From: Spongiibacter marinus
GTDB taxonomy: Bacteria; Pseudomonadota; Gammaproteobacteria; Pseudomonadales; Spongiibacteraceae
DNA length: 64,000 nucleotides
Assembly: GCF_016906995.1 (NCBI RefSeq)
Contig: NZ_JAFBBD010000007.1
Location: 1-64,000 of the forward strand
Direction of reading: 5' to 3'
Shown here: piece after piece, positions 27,392 to 36,534 of the stretch
Layout of the letters: each line of letters starts with the position of its first letter
Numbering within the stretch: position 1 is the stretch's first letter
Program-made: the position numbers and the translations under genes
The notes under the pieces: model-generated
Databases searched by the model: none
Told to the model about the DNA's origin: nothing
What the model saw: only the letters and a program-made list of their open reading frames with translations

Positions 27392-27954
27392 TGCCAAAAC
27401 GGCAAGTCGGATTTACCTTAGTGGAGATTCTTGTTGCCCTACTTGTTGTCCTGGTCGGTTTAATGGGCGGAGCGGGCTTGATAGCGCGCTCTGTTCAGCA
27501 GGAAGTGGAGGCTTATCAGCGCTTACAGGCGCTTAATTTACTCCAGGATATGGTGAGTCGGATTAATGCAAACCGGCTTGTCGTGAGTTGTTATTCTGCG
27601 GGAGCCAATGGCTTGGCCTTAGGGCACGGTGCCTCCAACCCGCCCGCTTGCGCTCAAGGTTCTGCCGAGCAACGCGAGACCGCAGACGAGGATCTTGTGC
27701 AGTGGAATGCCGCATTGATTGGCAGCGCCCAACAAAATAAAAGTGACGAGAGTATCGGCGCGATGATTGGTGCCCGTGGTTGCATACAGCAGCTAGACGC
27801 GGCTACGCGTCAATATCGAGTGAGTGTCGCCTGGCAAGGTCTGAACGAAACCTCTGCTCCCTCTGATAACTTGACCTGTGGAAAGAACCAATACGGTGAC
27901 GAAAAGCAGCGAAGAATTGTTACCGCGATCGTGCGAATTGGAGACTTAACGTGA
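27391..27954 (+). CDS. pilV: Type IV pilus minor pilin PilV (cluster 2)
   Basis: A 187-residue minor pilin with the signal KRQVG followed by FTLVEILVALLVVLVGLMGG and then YQRLQALNLLQDMVSRINANR, the PilV signature. It is longer than the cluster 1 PilV (148) because of an extra globular part with several Cys (VVSCYSAG, PPACAQG, GARGCIQQ, NLTCGK). The start overlaps fimU and the stop overlaps pilW (GTGA), so the cluster is tightly coupled. Confidence 0.9.
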   Translation: MPKRQVGFTLVEILVALLVVLVGLMGGAGLIARSVQQEVEAYQRLQALNLLQDMVSRINANRLVVSCYSAGANGLALGHGASNPPACAQGSAEQRETADEDLVQWNAALIGSAQQNKSDESIGAMIGARGCIQQLDAATRQYRVSVAWQGLNETSAPSDNLTCGKNQYGDEKQRRIVTAIVRIGDLT

Positions 27955-28991
27955 ACCTGTCTAGGCGGCAGCAACGTGGCCTTTCTTTGGTTGAGCTCAT
28001 GATTGCTCTGGGTTTGGGCGCTTTTATGCTATTGGGGATTATTTCCTTAGTTGCCTCCGTCAGTCAGACCCGCACCAAGCTCTCTCTGGTATCAGATCAA
28101 GCAGAGAGCGGGCGGTATGCTCTGCATGCACTGAATGAAGAGTTGGCACTGGCGGGTTTTCTCGGCACCTATCATCCGGGTGTTGGTGTGGCCGATTACC
28201 AGCTCGTTGACCCATGCGTAAATAGTGGCAATGCGAGTGACCTAGGTTTTGATCCGAGTACGCTTGCGCTGCCGCTTGCGGTGTCTGGTGTTGCCAGCGG
28301 TGCCGCAATGCCGGCATGTATTGGTGCAGATAGTCCGGTGGCGAACTCGCCGATGCTGAACATTCATCGTGTGGACGTTGCCGAGGTGGACGTGGCGAGC
28401 ATCGCGGCGGGAAACACGACACCGTATCTGCAGGTTTCCAACTGTGAGCTAGATGCTCTGCCTTATGTACTGAATACAGACCCTGCTGCGCTTACCTTGC
28501 GGGCAAAGGGTTGCGCGTCATTAGCAAGTGCTCGCCCTTACCTCGTTCGCAGCTACTTTATAAGCGATTGTGAGGATTGTGCCGACGGTGGTGATGGTCG
28601 CCCCACACTTAAAATGCTGGAGTACAGCAGTAGGGTTCGGCGCGTACTGCCACTGGTCTCCGGCGTCGAAGACCTGCACATCGAATACGGATTAGATTTA
28701 GATATCGACGGTGGCCCCGATTGCTATGTGAGTGATCCCGGAGCCGCCGTTGCGCCCGGTGGCTGCCCGGCCGCAGAGTGGTCTGGTACGGCAACGGAAA
28801 ACTGGCGGGATACCGTTGCTGTGCGCGTACATTTATTGATTCGCTCTGAAGAACCGATTTTAGCGGAGCCAGTTGAAGACACCTTTGACCTTGGTCGCGC
28901 TGACAGGGTGGGGCCTTTCGACGACCGTTTTAAACGGCAAGTTGTGTCGACCGTTGTGTTAATACCTAATGTTGCGGGGCCGAGAGAATGA
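27951..28991 (+). CDS. pilW: Type IV pilus minor pilin PilW (cluster 2)
   Basis: A 346-residue minor pilin starting at GTG, with the signal RRQQRG followed by LSLVELMIALGLGAFMLLGI. AESGRYALHALNEELALAGFLG is the PilW signature, split here as AESGRYALHAL and EELALAGFLG. SGVEDLHIEYGLDLDIDGGP matches the C-terminal region of the cluster 1 PilW (VEGVENLQIVYGLDTDND). It has an extra Cys-rich loop (SDCEDCADGGDG). Stop and pilX start overlap (ATGA). Confidence 0.9.
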   Translation: MNLSRRQQRGLSLVELMIALGLGAFMLLGIISLVASVSQTRTKLSLVSDQAESGRYALHALNEELALAGFLGTYHPGVGVADYQLVDPCVNSGNASDLGFDPSTLALPLAVSGVASGAAMPACIGADSPVANSPMLNIHRVDVAEVDVASIAAGNTTPYLQVSNCELDALPYVLNTDPAALTLRAKGCASLASARPYLVRSYFISDCEDCADGGDGRPTLKMLEYSSRVRRVLPLVSGVEDLHIEYGLDLDIDGGPDCYVSDPGAAVAPGGCPAAEWSGTATENWRDTVAVRVHLLIRSEEPILAEPVEDTFDLGRADRVGPFDDRFKRQVVSTVVLIPNVAGPRE

Positions 28992-29539
28992 TAAGCGTAA
29001 AGCGACAGTCAGGCTTGGTATTGATCGTAGTGCTCGTCATGCTGGGGATATTCAGCATTATCATTGTCAGCATGCTGAGCGGCAGCAATATTAATTTTAA
29101 AATAGCCGGTAATCAGCAGTATCACATCGAATCAAAAAATGCGGCGAGTAACGCCATAGAATCTTTTGTCAGTAATCCGGCTAATTTCGCAATTCCATTG
29201 CCCGACGGGAATACGGAGTTTGGCAGCGACTTCAATGGTGATGGTAGTGATGACATGGTTGCTGTGGTCGCGCCGCCAACCTGTCTGAGTACAGACCCAA
29301 TAAAACAGGTTGAACTTGATGTCGCCGACCCAGCAGATGCTCAGTGCCTGGGAACGGGTAAAAATAATACCAGCGGTGTGCTGACGGATGACGACGTTGC
29401 CCTCCAAGGCAACTCCTGGTGTACCAAAATGCGCTGGGATATCGCCGCAACAGTGGGTGACGCTAAGACTGAAAGCCGCTTGGAAATGCACCAAGGGGTG
29501 TATTTGCGCGAAGTCATTGGGACGCCCTGTTTGAATTAA
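28988..29539 (+). CDS. pilX: Type IV pilus minor pilin PilX (cluster 2)
   Basis: A 183-residue minor pilin with the signal VKRQSG followed by LVLIVVLVMLGIFSIIIVSM, lacking Glu5 as expected for PilX/GspK-type tips. After the helix come GNQQYHIESKNAASNAIESF and a domain with an acidic, Gly/Asn-rich loop (DFNGDGSDD). It is less similar to canonical PilX than the cluster 1 copy, so the assignment relies partly on its place between pilW and pilY1. A 37-base gap with a small hairpin separates it from pilY1. Confidence 0.8.
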   Translation: MISVKRQSGLVLIVVLVMLGIFSIIIVSMLSGSNINFKIAGNQQYHIESKNAASNAIESFVSNPANFAIPLPDGNTEFGSDFNGDGSDDMVAVVAPPTCLSTDPIKQVELDVADPADAQCLGTGKNNTSGVLTDDDVALQGNSWCTKMRWDIAATVGDAKTESRLEMHQGVYLREVIGTPCLN

Positions 29540-29543
29540 TTCT

Positions 29544-29556
29544 CCGGTTTAACCGG
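29544..29556. repeat. Small palindrome between pilX and pilY1 (cluster 2)
   Basis: CCGGTT and AACCGG flank a single T, forming a perfect 6-bp inverted repeat in the 37-base gap. No T-run follows. It may tune translation or mRNA stability of the large pilY1 gene. Confidence 0.35.
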
Positions 29557-29576
29557 TGTTAGAAAGAGTGAAGGCC

Positions 29577-32500
29577 ATGAAAACGCTAATTAGTTGGATC
29601 CGTCTGTCGCTTCTATTTATCGCGATGTCTGCGCCGACACAGGCCGAGGATATCGATTTATTCGCTGGGATCACCCCTGGCGGTGCCAACCCCCCAACGG
29701 TATTGCTGGGTTGGCACAGTACGGCGAACTCCAATGCCAATGTCACCCACGGCTGCGTTTACGGAGATAGCGGCGCGGCCCCATCGCTTGGTGATACGGT
29801 GGGCGGTATGGAGCAGTGTGCGCTGGTGAACACCATGCTCTCTCTATTAGACGCCGAAAATGATTACTTGCTAGGTGCAATTAAGATTGGCCTGATGGTA
29901 TTCAATGAAAATGGTTACAGCAGCTTCAATAATGGCACGGGTTTAGGTAATGGCGATAACCGGTGTGGTTATTTGCTTGTGCCACCAACATTGATGGACA
30001 GCTCTGGTATTAACAGCTTCATTAGCAAGCTTAAAAGTATTGATAAAAACAACTTGGCAAACCAGTCGCGGCTGGGTGATCTGATTGCCGAAAGTTGGGC
30101 CATGTTGAATGGTCTGGCAACCTCTTGTTCAGGCGTTGACTACTCCGGTCTTGCGGAAACGGCGACCCAATGCCGCGACGCCGTGCTCGTCTATATTGGC
30201 AATGCCACGAAGGAAAATTCCAGTGTTGCCGATGGCACGGGAAGCCCCGATACGCTATTGAAAAACCAGTTAACAAGTGAGTTTTCCTACAGCACCGGTT
30301 CTTCTCAGTACAAGTTTTTTGCCACACCGCGCGCAGTTACCCAGCTCACCAATTCAGACTCATCCAATAATAAATATTGGGGGGATGAATGGGCGCAGTT
30401 TATGAATCTGGTAGATACCAGTGACAGCGCACAATCTGATCGCAATGTCAGTACCTACTCTATTGCGGTTTACGACCCTAGCTTAGAAACAAAGCTGGCT
30501 GGCGAAATCAACTTCCTCGCAGACTTGGCGAATGTTGGCGGCGGCAAGGCATTTAAAGTAACAGCTGATAATCATGCTGGTTTGGCGGAGGTGCTCCTGC
30601 AGATATTTAATGAAGTGCAGGATATTAACAGTGCATTTTCATCGGCGACGCTGCCTGTTAGTGCTAACACGCAAGGCACCTTTCTGAACCAAGTTTATAT
30701 CGCCAGCTTTCGGCCAGACAGCGACGCGGCTCCACGTTGGAACGGCAACGTTAAACAGTATCAGCTCGGCTTTGACGCCGGTGGAAATATCGTTTTAACT
30801 GATTCGACTCAGGATGTGGCGTCGGTGGTTACTTCTGTTACTAACCCCATCACCGGAGCAATTGTTGATGATGCAGTGAGCTTCTGGACGACAAACACGC
30901 CCAAGGATGCGTCAGGCGCCGCCGTGGCGGATTGGCCGCTGGATGGCTTCTGGCGTAATAGCCCGGAAGGAGAGGGCTTTGCCTTTGACCACCCTGACGG
31001 CGATTTAGTTGAGAAAGGCGGTGCGGGCCAGCTGTTGCGGGTGAATAACCTGACCACGTCATCAGGCCGCAAAGTCTATACCTGTAACAGTGTTGGGAGT
31101 TGTCCGAGCACGTCGGTTTTACCTGAATTTAAGACGACGAATACCGCGCTAGTTTCGCAGCTTGATGCAGAGCTGGGCGCCGCCGAAGAGGGCGGGACTG
31201 CATCGATCAGTGTGGGTCGCTATGACGATGGCGAAAAGATATCAACAAGCTGCTCAGGTGATGGCAATAATATCACCTGCACTATCACTCCTGAAGGTAG
31301 TGGCGGTACTCAGCTGAACGCCTCAACCGATAAGGTAGTAATACTAAACGCATGGAATGAATCGCTGAAGGCTAATAAACAGAGCTGTACCTTTGCCGAA
31401 CCGTGCAGCATCAGCAATGTCACGGCCACAAGTTTTGACGTTACCTCTCGCAATATCCCCGATGACCAAACCTACAATGGTGCCGTTATTGTAGAAGTGA
31501 GCCGTGCCGCTCGTGTTGCGCAAACCTCCCATGGTTTGTCATTGGGAGACCAGGTTGAATTAGAGGGCTGTACTGTCGGTTCTACCGTCAATACACACAA
31601 TAGCGCCTTGCTCAACGGCACAGTGCTCGGCAGTGTGATCGCGGTTACCGATGCCGACAACTATGTGCTAAGGCTTGGGGACTACGTGCTTGCGGAAAAC
31701 AACAATGTAAGTTGTGGCAGCAGTGCAGTGTCGCTAACCGCCGAGACCGTCATCGATTGGGTACGCGGGGAAGATATTATCGGCAATGAAAGCCGTCGAG
31801 GCCCATGCCCGCCCGAGCTACGCGGGAGCGATTGTCCGATCACCGCGCGTGGGTCGATTCATGCAGATGTCCTGCACTCACGCCCCGCGGTTATCAACTA
31901 CGGCGGCACTACCGGGGTTGTTGTGTTCTACGGCTCCAACGATGGCCACTTCCACGCCATCAATGGTAATCAGGCAGGTAATATCGCCGGCGTACAACCC
32001 GGTGGTGAGTTATGGAGCTTTATTGCGCCGGAGTTCTTTGGCAAGTTTAAGCGGCAATTCAATAACGACCCGCTGGTGAAGTACCCAAATGTGCTCGACA
32101 GCCGGGCTCAGCCGCGCGACTACTTTTTCGACGGAAACACCACGACTCTGCAGGACAAGCGCACCGGTAAGCCCACGTCTGGAAAGTCCTTGATCTTTAT
32201 GTCGGCGCGCCGTGGCGGACGTTTACTTTATGCACTCGATGTCAGCAATGTCGCGGAACCGCGTTATCTGTGGTCGCTGACGAATGATCAGGTTCCGGAG
32301 TTGGGGCAGACATGGTCGCAGGCCCAGCTGACCTTAATCAAAGGTCACAGCAACCCCGTATTGATTTTGGGGGCGGGCTACGACCCTGCCGAGGACCAAG
32401 AGCCAGCACCTGCGACGAATAGCCAGGGACGGGGTATTCTCATTCTGGATGCGATGACCGGAGGAGTGCTGTGGGCAGCGCTGGCTGACTGTACCGGTGT

Positions 32501-33404
32501 CACCGTGGCAACAGGCGGACACTGCGAGACCGTTTCCGCGATGACGAAATCGTTTCCCGCTGATGTAACGGTTCTGGATAAGGACTTAGATGGCTTCACC
32601 GACCGCCTCTATGCGGCAGATGTGGGCGGGAATATATGGCGTGTTGACCTTGAGGCAGCCAGCCCCGCGACAACCGCCTTTAGCGACATTGAAGTCAATA
32701 AGTTCGCAAGCCTGGGGGGCAGTGGCAACAGTGCTCGCAAATTCCTCTTCGCCCCGGATGTCGTGCCCACGAATAATTTCGACGCTGTGGTGGCGGTCTC
32801 CGGCGACCGTGAGCACCCGCTTTATACCAGTAGTACCACCGCCGGGCTTGCCTACAATGTCGAGAATAAGTTTTTCATGATTATGGACAAAAATACCGGT
32901 AAGTCGATGCCCTCGACTCACTCGGCGGTGACCGTAAGTGACCTCGTTGACCAAAGCACTTTGCAGTGTACCGACGGCAGCGGTGGCATTGTGTCCTGTG
33001 GCAGCGAAGGAGCGACCGAACTGTATTTTAGTGGTTTGGATAGCGGTGTCGCAGGGTATTACTTTGACCTGTTGGTGGGTGAAAAAGGCGTTAACGCACC
33101 ATTGGCGGTTGCCGGGAAAGTCTATTTTGGTACCAACCAGCCGGATGTGCCCGATGCTGAAAGTTGCAGTGCAAATTTGGGTAACGCCGGCGCCTATGTC
33201 GTGAACCTTGTGACGGGTGAGCGGCAGAGAAATGAATTCTCTGGTGGTGGACTTCCACCGTCGCCCATTGCCGGGCTTGTGACGATTGACGGAAAAACCG
33301 TGCCCTTTGTGATTGGTGGGGCGGGGCCATCACCCTTTGATCCCAGCACCCCCGCGCTCGACCTGTCCGGCGGGCGAAAACGCACCTATTGGTATTACGA
33401 ATAA
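29577..33404 (+). CDS. pilY1: PilY1-family pilus tip protein with degenerate MIDAS (cluster 2)
   Basis: A 1275-residue exported protein. A signal peptide occupies residues 1-22 (LSLLFIAMSAPTQA). The position equivalent to the MIDAS motif reads W46-H-S48-T-A50, so the metal-binding Asp and second Ser of the cluster 1 protein are lost. The propeller half is intact: VVVFYGSNDGHFHAING, LLYALDVSN and the calcium loop D1001-x-D1003-x-D1005-x-x-x-D1009 (DKDLDGFTD). A middle segment, about residues 630-730, has a Cys-containing insertion absent from the first PilY1. The ATG at 29577 gives a clean signal peptide with GAAGG upstream; GTG codons at 29556 and 29568 are alternatives. A terminator follows. 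Confidence 0.9.
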   Translation: MKTLISWIRLSLLFIAMSAPTQAEDIDLFAGITPGGANPPTVLLGWHSTANSNANVTHGCVYGDSGAAPSLGDTVGGMEQCALVNTMLSLLDAENDYLLGAIKIGLMVFNENGYSSFNNGTGLGNGDNRCGYLLVPPTLMDSSGINSFISKLKSIDKNNLANQSRLGDLIAESWAMLNGLATSCSGVDYSGLAETATQCRDAVLVYIGNATKENSSVADGTGSPDTLLKNQLTSEFSYSTGSSQYKFFATPRAVTQLTNSDSSNNKYWGDEWAQFMNLVDTSDSAQSDRNVSTYSIAVYDPSLETKLAGEINFLADLANVGGGKAFKVTADNHAGLAEVLLQIFNEVQDINSAFSSATLPVSANTQGTFLNQVYIASFRPDSDAAPRWNGNVKQYQLGFDAGGNIVLTDSTQDVASVVTSVTNPITGAIVDDAVSFWTTNTPKDASGAAVADWPLDGFWRNSPEGEGFAFDHPDGDLVEKGGAGQLLRVNNLTTSSGRKVYTCNSVGSCPSTSVLPEFKTTNTALVSQLDAELGAAEEGGTASISVGRYDDGEKISTSCSGDGNNITCTITPEGSGGTQLNASTDKVVILNAWNESLKANKQSCTFAEPCSISNVTATSFDVTSRNIPDDQTYNGAVIVEVSRAARVAQTSHGLSLGDQVELEGCTVGSTVNTHNSALLNGTVLGSVIAVTDADNYVLRLGDYVLAENNNVSCGSSAVSLTAETVIDWVRGEDIIGNESRRGPCPPELRGSDCPITARGSIHADVLHSRPAVINYGGTTGVVVFYGSNDGHFHAINGNQAGNIAGVQPGGELWSFIAPEFFGKFKRQFNNDPLVKYPNVLDSRAQPRDYFFDGNTTTLQDKRTGKPTSGKSLIFMSARRGGRLLYALDVSNVAEPRYLWSLTNDQVPELGQTWSQAQLTLIKGHSNPVLILGAGYDPAEDQEPAPATNSQGRGILILDAMTGGVLWAALADCTGVTVATGGHCETVSAMTKSFPADVTVLDKDLDGFTDRLYAADVGGNIWRVDLEAASPATTAFSDIEVNKFASLGGSGNSARKFLFAPDVVPTNNFDAVVAVSGDREHPLYTSSTTAGLAYNVENKFFMIMDKNTGKSMPSTHSAVTVSDLVDQSTLQCTDGSGGIVSCGSEGATELYFSGLDSGVAGYYFDLLVGEKGVNAPLAVAGKVYFGTNQPDVPDAESCSANLGNAGAYVVNLVTGERQRNEFSGGGLPPSPIAGLVTIDGKTVPFVIGGAGPSPFDPSTPALDLSGGRKRTYWYYE

Positions 33405-33405
33405 A

Positions 33406-33432
33406 GAAAAAGGCAGCCTCGGCTGCCTTTTT
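33406..33432. terminator. Bidirectional terminator between pilY1 and pilR
   Basis: GGCAGCC and GGCTGCC form a stem around TC, flanked by AAAAA on the left and TTTTT on the right. It serves the convergent pilY1 (plus) and pilR (minus) transcripts. Confidence 0.92.
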
Positions 33433-33447
33433 CGTTCTGTGAGTTCA

Positions 33448-34800
33448 TTAGTCGAGGTTGTACTTCTTTAGTTTGTAGCGAAATTGCCGGAAGGTGAGCC
33501 CCAGCAACTTCGCTGACTCCGTCTTATTGCCCTGTTGGGCTTTTAGCGCGGCATTGATAATGTTTTGTTCAATACTGGCTAGGTACCCCTCTACGTCTCC
33601 GATAGCTGCCGATAGGTGGTCGGCGTGTTTATCCGGGTTAACGCTACTATTTGATGTCGGTAGCGATAGATCCTTGGCAGTGATGATCTCGTCGTCGCAC
33701 AGTGTTGCGGCGCGTTCAATAATGTTTTCCAACTCGCGGACATTGCCGGGAAAAGGGTAACTGCTCAGCGCATTAAGAGCATCTTCACTGAGACGGGGGG
33801 CCGGTATACCCCATTCGCTAGCAATTTTCTCTAGCATAAAATTGGCCAATAACGGGATGTCGCTGACCCGTTGCCGCAGGCTGGGCACCGCGACCTCGAT
33901 AACGTTAATACGGTAGAACAGGTCACTGCGGAAGTGTTCTGAGGCGACTTCGCGGGATAGGTCTCTATGCGTGGCACTGAGTATGCGAACGTCGACGGCA
34001 ATTTCCTCATTTGAACCGATGCGCCGCACGGCCTTTTCCTGAATGGCGCGAAGCAGTTTAACCTGCATATTCAACGGCAGGTCGGCGACTTCGTCCAGGA
34101 AGAGAGTGCCGCCATTGGCAGCTTCAAATAAGCCTTCCTTATCACCGTAGGCGCCAGTAAAACTGCCCTTAACATGACCAAAGAACTCACTTTCGACAAG
34201 CTCGTCGGGGATGGCGCCACAGTTCACTGGGACAAAGGGAGCATTGCGGCGCGGCCCATTGGCGTGGATCATGCGCGCCACCACTTCCTTGCCGCTGCCC
34301 GATTCGCCACTTATGTAGACGGGAGCCTGGCTGCGGGCAAGCTTGGTGATTTGCTGGCGCAGTCGGCTGATAACGTCGGTTTCGCCGAGTAAGCGGGTGT
34401 TGCGGCTGCTGTCGATGGCGGTGGCGCTGCTACTCTCCAGCTGCAGGGCGGTTTTGATCAGGTTGCGCAACTGCTCAATAGACACCGGCTTGTTGATGAA
34501 GTCGAATGCCCCCGCCTTTAGTGCTTCAACGGCGAGCTCTGTGCTGCCGTAGGCGGTTAACACCGCAACGGCGGTTTCGCTGCAGTGCTGCTGGATGTGG
34601 TGAACGACGTCCAAGCCCGAGCCATCTGGCAATTTGATATCGGTAAGACAAAGTTGAATAGTGTTTTGCTGCAGGAGTGCGATAGCGTCACTGACACAGC
34701 CGACCGACTCGGTATGAAGGCCCATGCGACTGATGGTAATTTCCAGAAGTTCGCGAATATCCGGTTCGTCGTCAATGATGAGTACGGTTTTCTGTGTCAT
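33448..34800 (-). CDS. pilR: Sigma-54-dependent response regulator PilR
   Basis: A 450-residue NtrC-type activator. The receiver domain (residues 1-120) has the phospho-acceptor Asp54 (LTDIKLPDG). The AAA+ domain has Walker A GESGSGKE, the sigma-54 contact loop KGSFTGAYGDKEGLF, Walker B GGTLFLDEVADL and the R-finger region. A C-terminal Fis-type helix-turn-helix (NKTESAKLLGLTFRQFRYKL) matches PilR, including the ending R-Y-K-L-K-K. PilR activates pilin genes together with RpoN, with PilS as the kinase. The gap to pilS is 15 bases, so they form one operon. Confidence 0.95.
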   Translation of the reverse strand: MTQKTVLIIDDEPDIRELLEITISRMGLHTESVGCVSDAIALLQQNTIQLCLTDIKLPDGSGLDVVHHIQQHCSETAVAVLTAYGSTELAVEALKAGAFDFINKPVSIEQLRNLIKTALQLESSSATAIDSSRNTRLLGETDVISRLRQQITKLARSQAPVYISGESGSGKEVVARMIHANGPRRNAPFVPVNCGAIPDELVESEFFGHVKGSFTGAYGDKEGLFEAANGGTLFLDEVADLPLNMQVKLLRAIQEKAVRRIGSNEEIAVDVRILSATHRDLSREVASEHFRSDLFYRINVIEVAVPSLRQRVSDIPLLANFMLEKIASEWGIPAPRLSEDALNALSSYPFPGNVRELENIIERAATLCDDEIITAKDLSLPTSNSSVNPDKHADHLSAAIGDVEGYLASIEQNIINAALKAQQGNKTESAKLLGLTFRQFRYKLKKYNLD

Positions 34801-34815
34801 ATCGGCTTGTCAGTC

Positions 34816-36408
34816 TTAATCGGGGAACGCGCTGCGCTGCGGGTGGGCGAATTGTAATCGAAAACAGCTGTCGCCGCTGGGTTCCCGCCGGTAGCTAATA
34901 GCGATTTGGTTCGCCAGGCAGAGCTCGCGGCAAAGGTACAAGCCGAGCCCATTGCCCTGAGACTCCGTGGTGAAAAAGGGCTCAAAGATTTTGTCTTGAT
35001 TGTCCTGTGAAATGCCGGGGCCATTATCGATGATATCCAGTGTCACACCGCCGCTAATACCGTTGCTCAAACGGTAGCGGATAACGGCGTTGTCGGCCTC
35101 TGCCAGGCTATGGCGAATACCGTTTTCCGTAATATTGCTCAGTATCTGGTTTAGCTGGCTTTGGTCGACATTCACCGTGTCGTTACTGCATTGTGAGTCG
35201 TCCGTTAGCAGCTGAATTTGCCCCTGATGAATGCTGTGCCAGTCCCGGCAAAAGCGCTGCAGCCAGGGCATTAGTGCGAAGGCTTCAGGTTTGGGCAGTC
35301 GGCCGCGTGACAGCTCGAGAACATTTTTTACAATATCGTCCATGCGTTTTGCATGGTTTTGGATAATGCCGACAAAGCGCGCATCGCCGTCGTCGAGGTG
35401 CGGGCCTTCGGCGAGCAGTTGTGCCGCATGGCTGATTGCCGAGAGAGGGTTGCGTATTTCATGCGCGATGCTGGCGGTGAAGCGCCCAAGCGAGGCGAGC
35501 TTCAAGTTTTGCGCGCGCTGATTGATCTTGCTGATATTTTCAATATACAGCAGGAAGTCTTCGTCGTTGTCTTGGTCCAGCTGGGCGATATTGACGTGTA
35601 ATTCCACGCCCGAGGGCTGCAGCTGAATGATTTTCGACAAGCTGCTACCCGGTGCAGTGAGGGCGGTGATTTGCGGAGGAGCATAGAGTGAATCGGGGCG
35701 ACGTTGGTAGGGGACTTGCAAGAGCTCTGCGGCAGCGGCATTGCAGAGCTTGATGCGGCCACTGCGTGACATGACCACAATGCCAGTCTGCATTCGCTGC
35801 ACAATGCTTTGGTTGATTTGCGAGAGCCGCTCTAAGTCACTGCGGCGGCGCTCTGCCAACTGCTGAGCGGAAATAATTCGTTGGCTGAGGTAGCGAATGG
35901 CAATGGCTGTCGAAAAATAGGCCATCCCCATCATGCCAGCGACGACAAATTGCTGGGTCTCTACGCGCTCGTACAGGGTGTTGGCTGCGACCTCGGCGAT
36001 GGCGCTGATGGTCGCCAGCGAGGCCAGAGACAGGCACAAGCGGGCGGGTAAGGTCATGCTGGCTGCGCTGATACTAACCATCAACAGGGAGGCGAGGCCA
36101 GAGTCGGCGCTTGCCGAGCAGTAGCTCATCAGCATGATGCAGCCAATGTCGATGAAAAACTCGAAGAACAGCCCCGTGTCGTGATAGTGACGACTGGTCA
36201 GTAAGTGCTGGAACAAGGCAAGCAGTGAAAAAGCCAGGTAAGCAAAGGAAATCAGCGAATAGATGCCGGGGGCGGTACTTCCCAGCACCGATTGACTGAA
36301 GCCGTAAATGAAGATGAAAAACAGCGCGCTGGCTAACAGCAGGCGGTACACCGCATATACCCGCATGACGGCGCGGCGTTGGCTGTGGTCGATGCTGGCG
36401 CTATGCAT
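34816..36408 (-). CDS. pilS: Sensor histidine kinase PilS
   Basis: A 530-residue inner-membrane kinase paired with PilR. Five or six hydrophobic helices occupy about residues 18-180, followed by a PAS-like domain (NQSIVQRMQTGIVVMSRSGR), the H-box FTASIAHEIRNPLSAISHAA with the phosphorylated His, and an ATPase domain with the N-box ENGIRHS and G-boxes DNGPGI and GNGLGLYL. In Pseudomonas PilS senses PilA in the membrane and controls PilR. It is divergent from nadE with a 126-base shared control region. Confidence 0.95.
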   Translation of the reverse strand: MHSASIDHSQRRAVMRVYAVYRLLLASALFFIFIYGFSQSVLGSTAPGIYSLISFAYLAFSLLALFQHLLTSRHYHDTGLFFEFFIDIGCIMLMSYCSASADSGLASLLMVSISAASMTLPARLCLSLASLATISAIAEVAANTLYERVETQQFVVAGMMGMAYFSTAIAIRYLSQRIISAQQLAERRRSDLERLSQINQSIVQRMQTGIVVMSRSGRIKLCNAAAAELLQVPYQRRPDSLYAPPQITALTAPGSSLSKIIQLQPSGVELHVNIAQLDQDNDEDFLLYIENISKINQRAQNLKLASLGRFTASIAHEIRNPLSAISHAAQLLAEGPHLDDGDARFVGIIQNHAKRMDDIVKNVLELSRGRLPKPEAFALMPWLQRFCRDWHSIHQGQIQLLTDDSQCSNDTVNVDQSQLNQILSNITENGIRHSLAEADNAVIRYRLSNGISGGVTLDIIDNGPGISQDNQDKIFEPFFTTESQGNGLGLYLCRELCLANQIAISYRREPSGDSCFRLQFAHPQRSAFPD

Positions 36409-36534
36409 GATGCTCTCGTTCAGATAATGCTAATAAGTGTATCTGGCAATTCCTGCGGATGCACATCGCGAGTTTTGATAGAATGCCTGCGCACCGCGGT
36501 AAGCCAACGCCTATTAACGGGGATACACATATTC

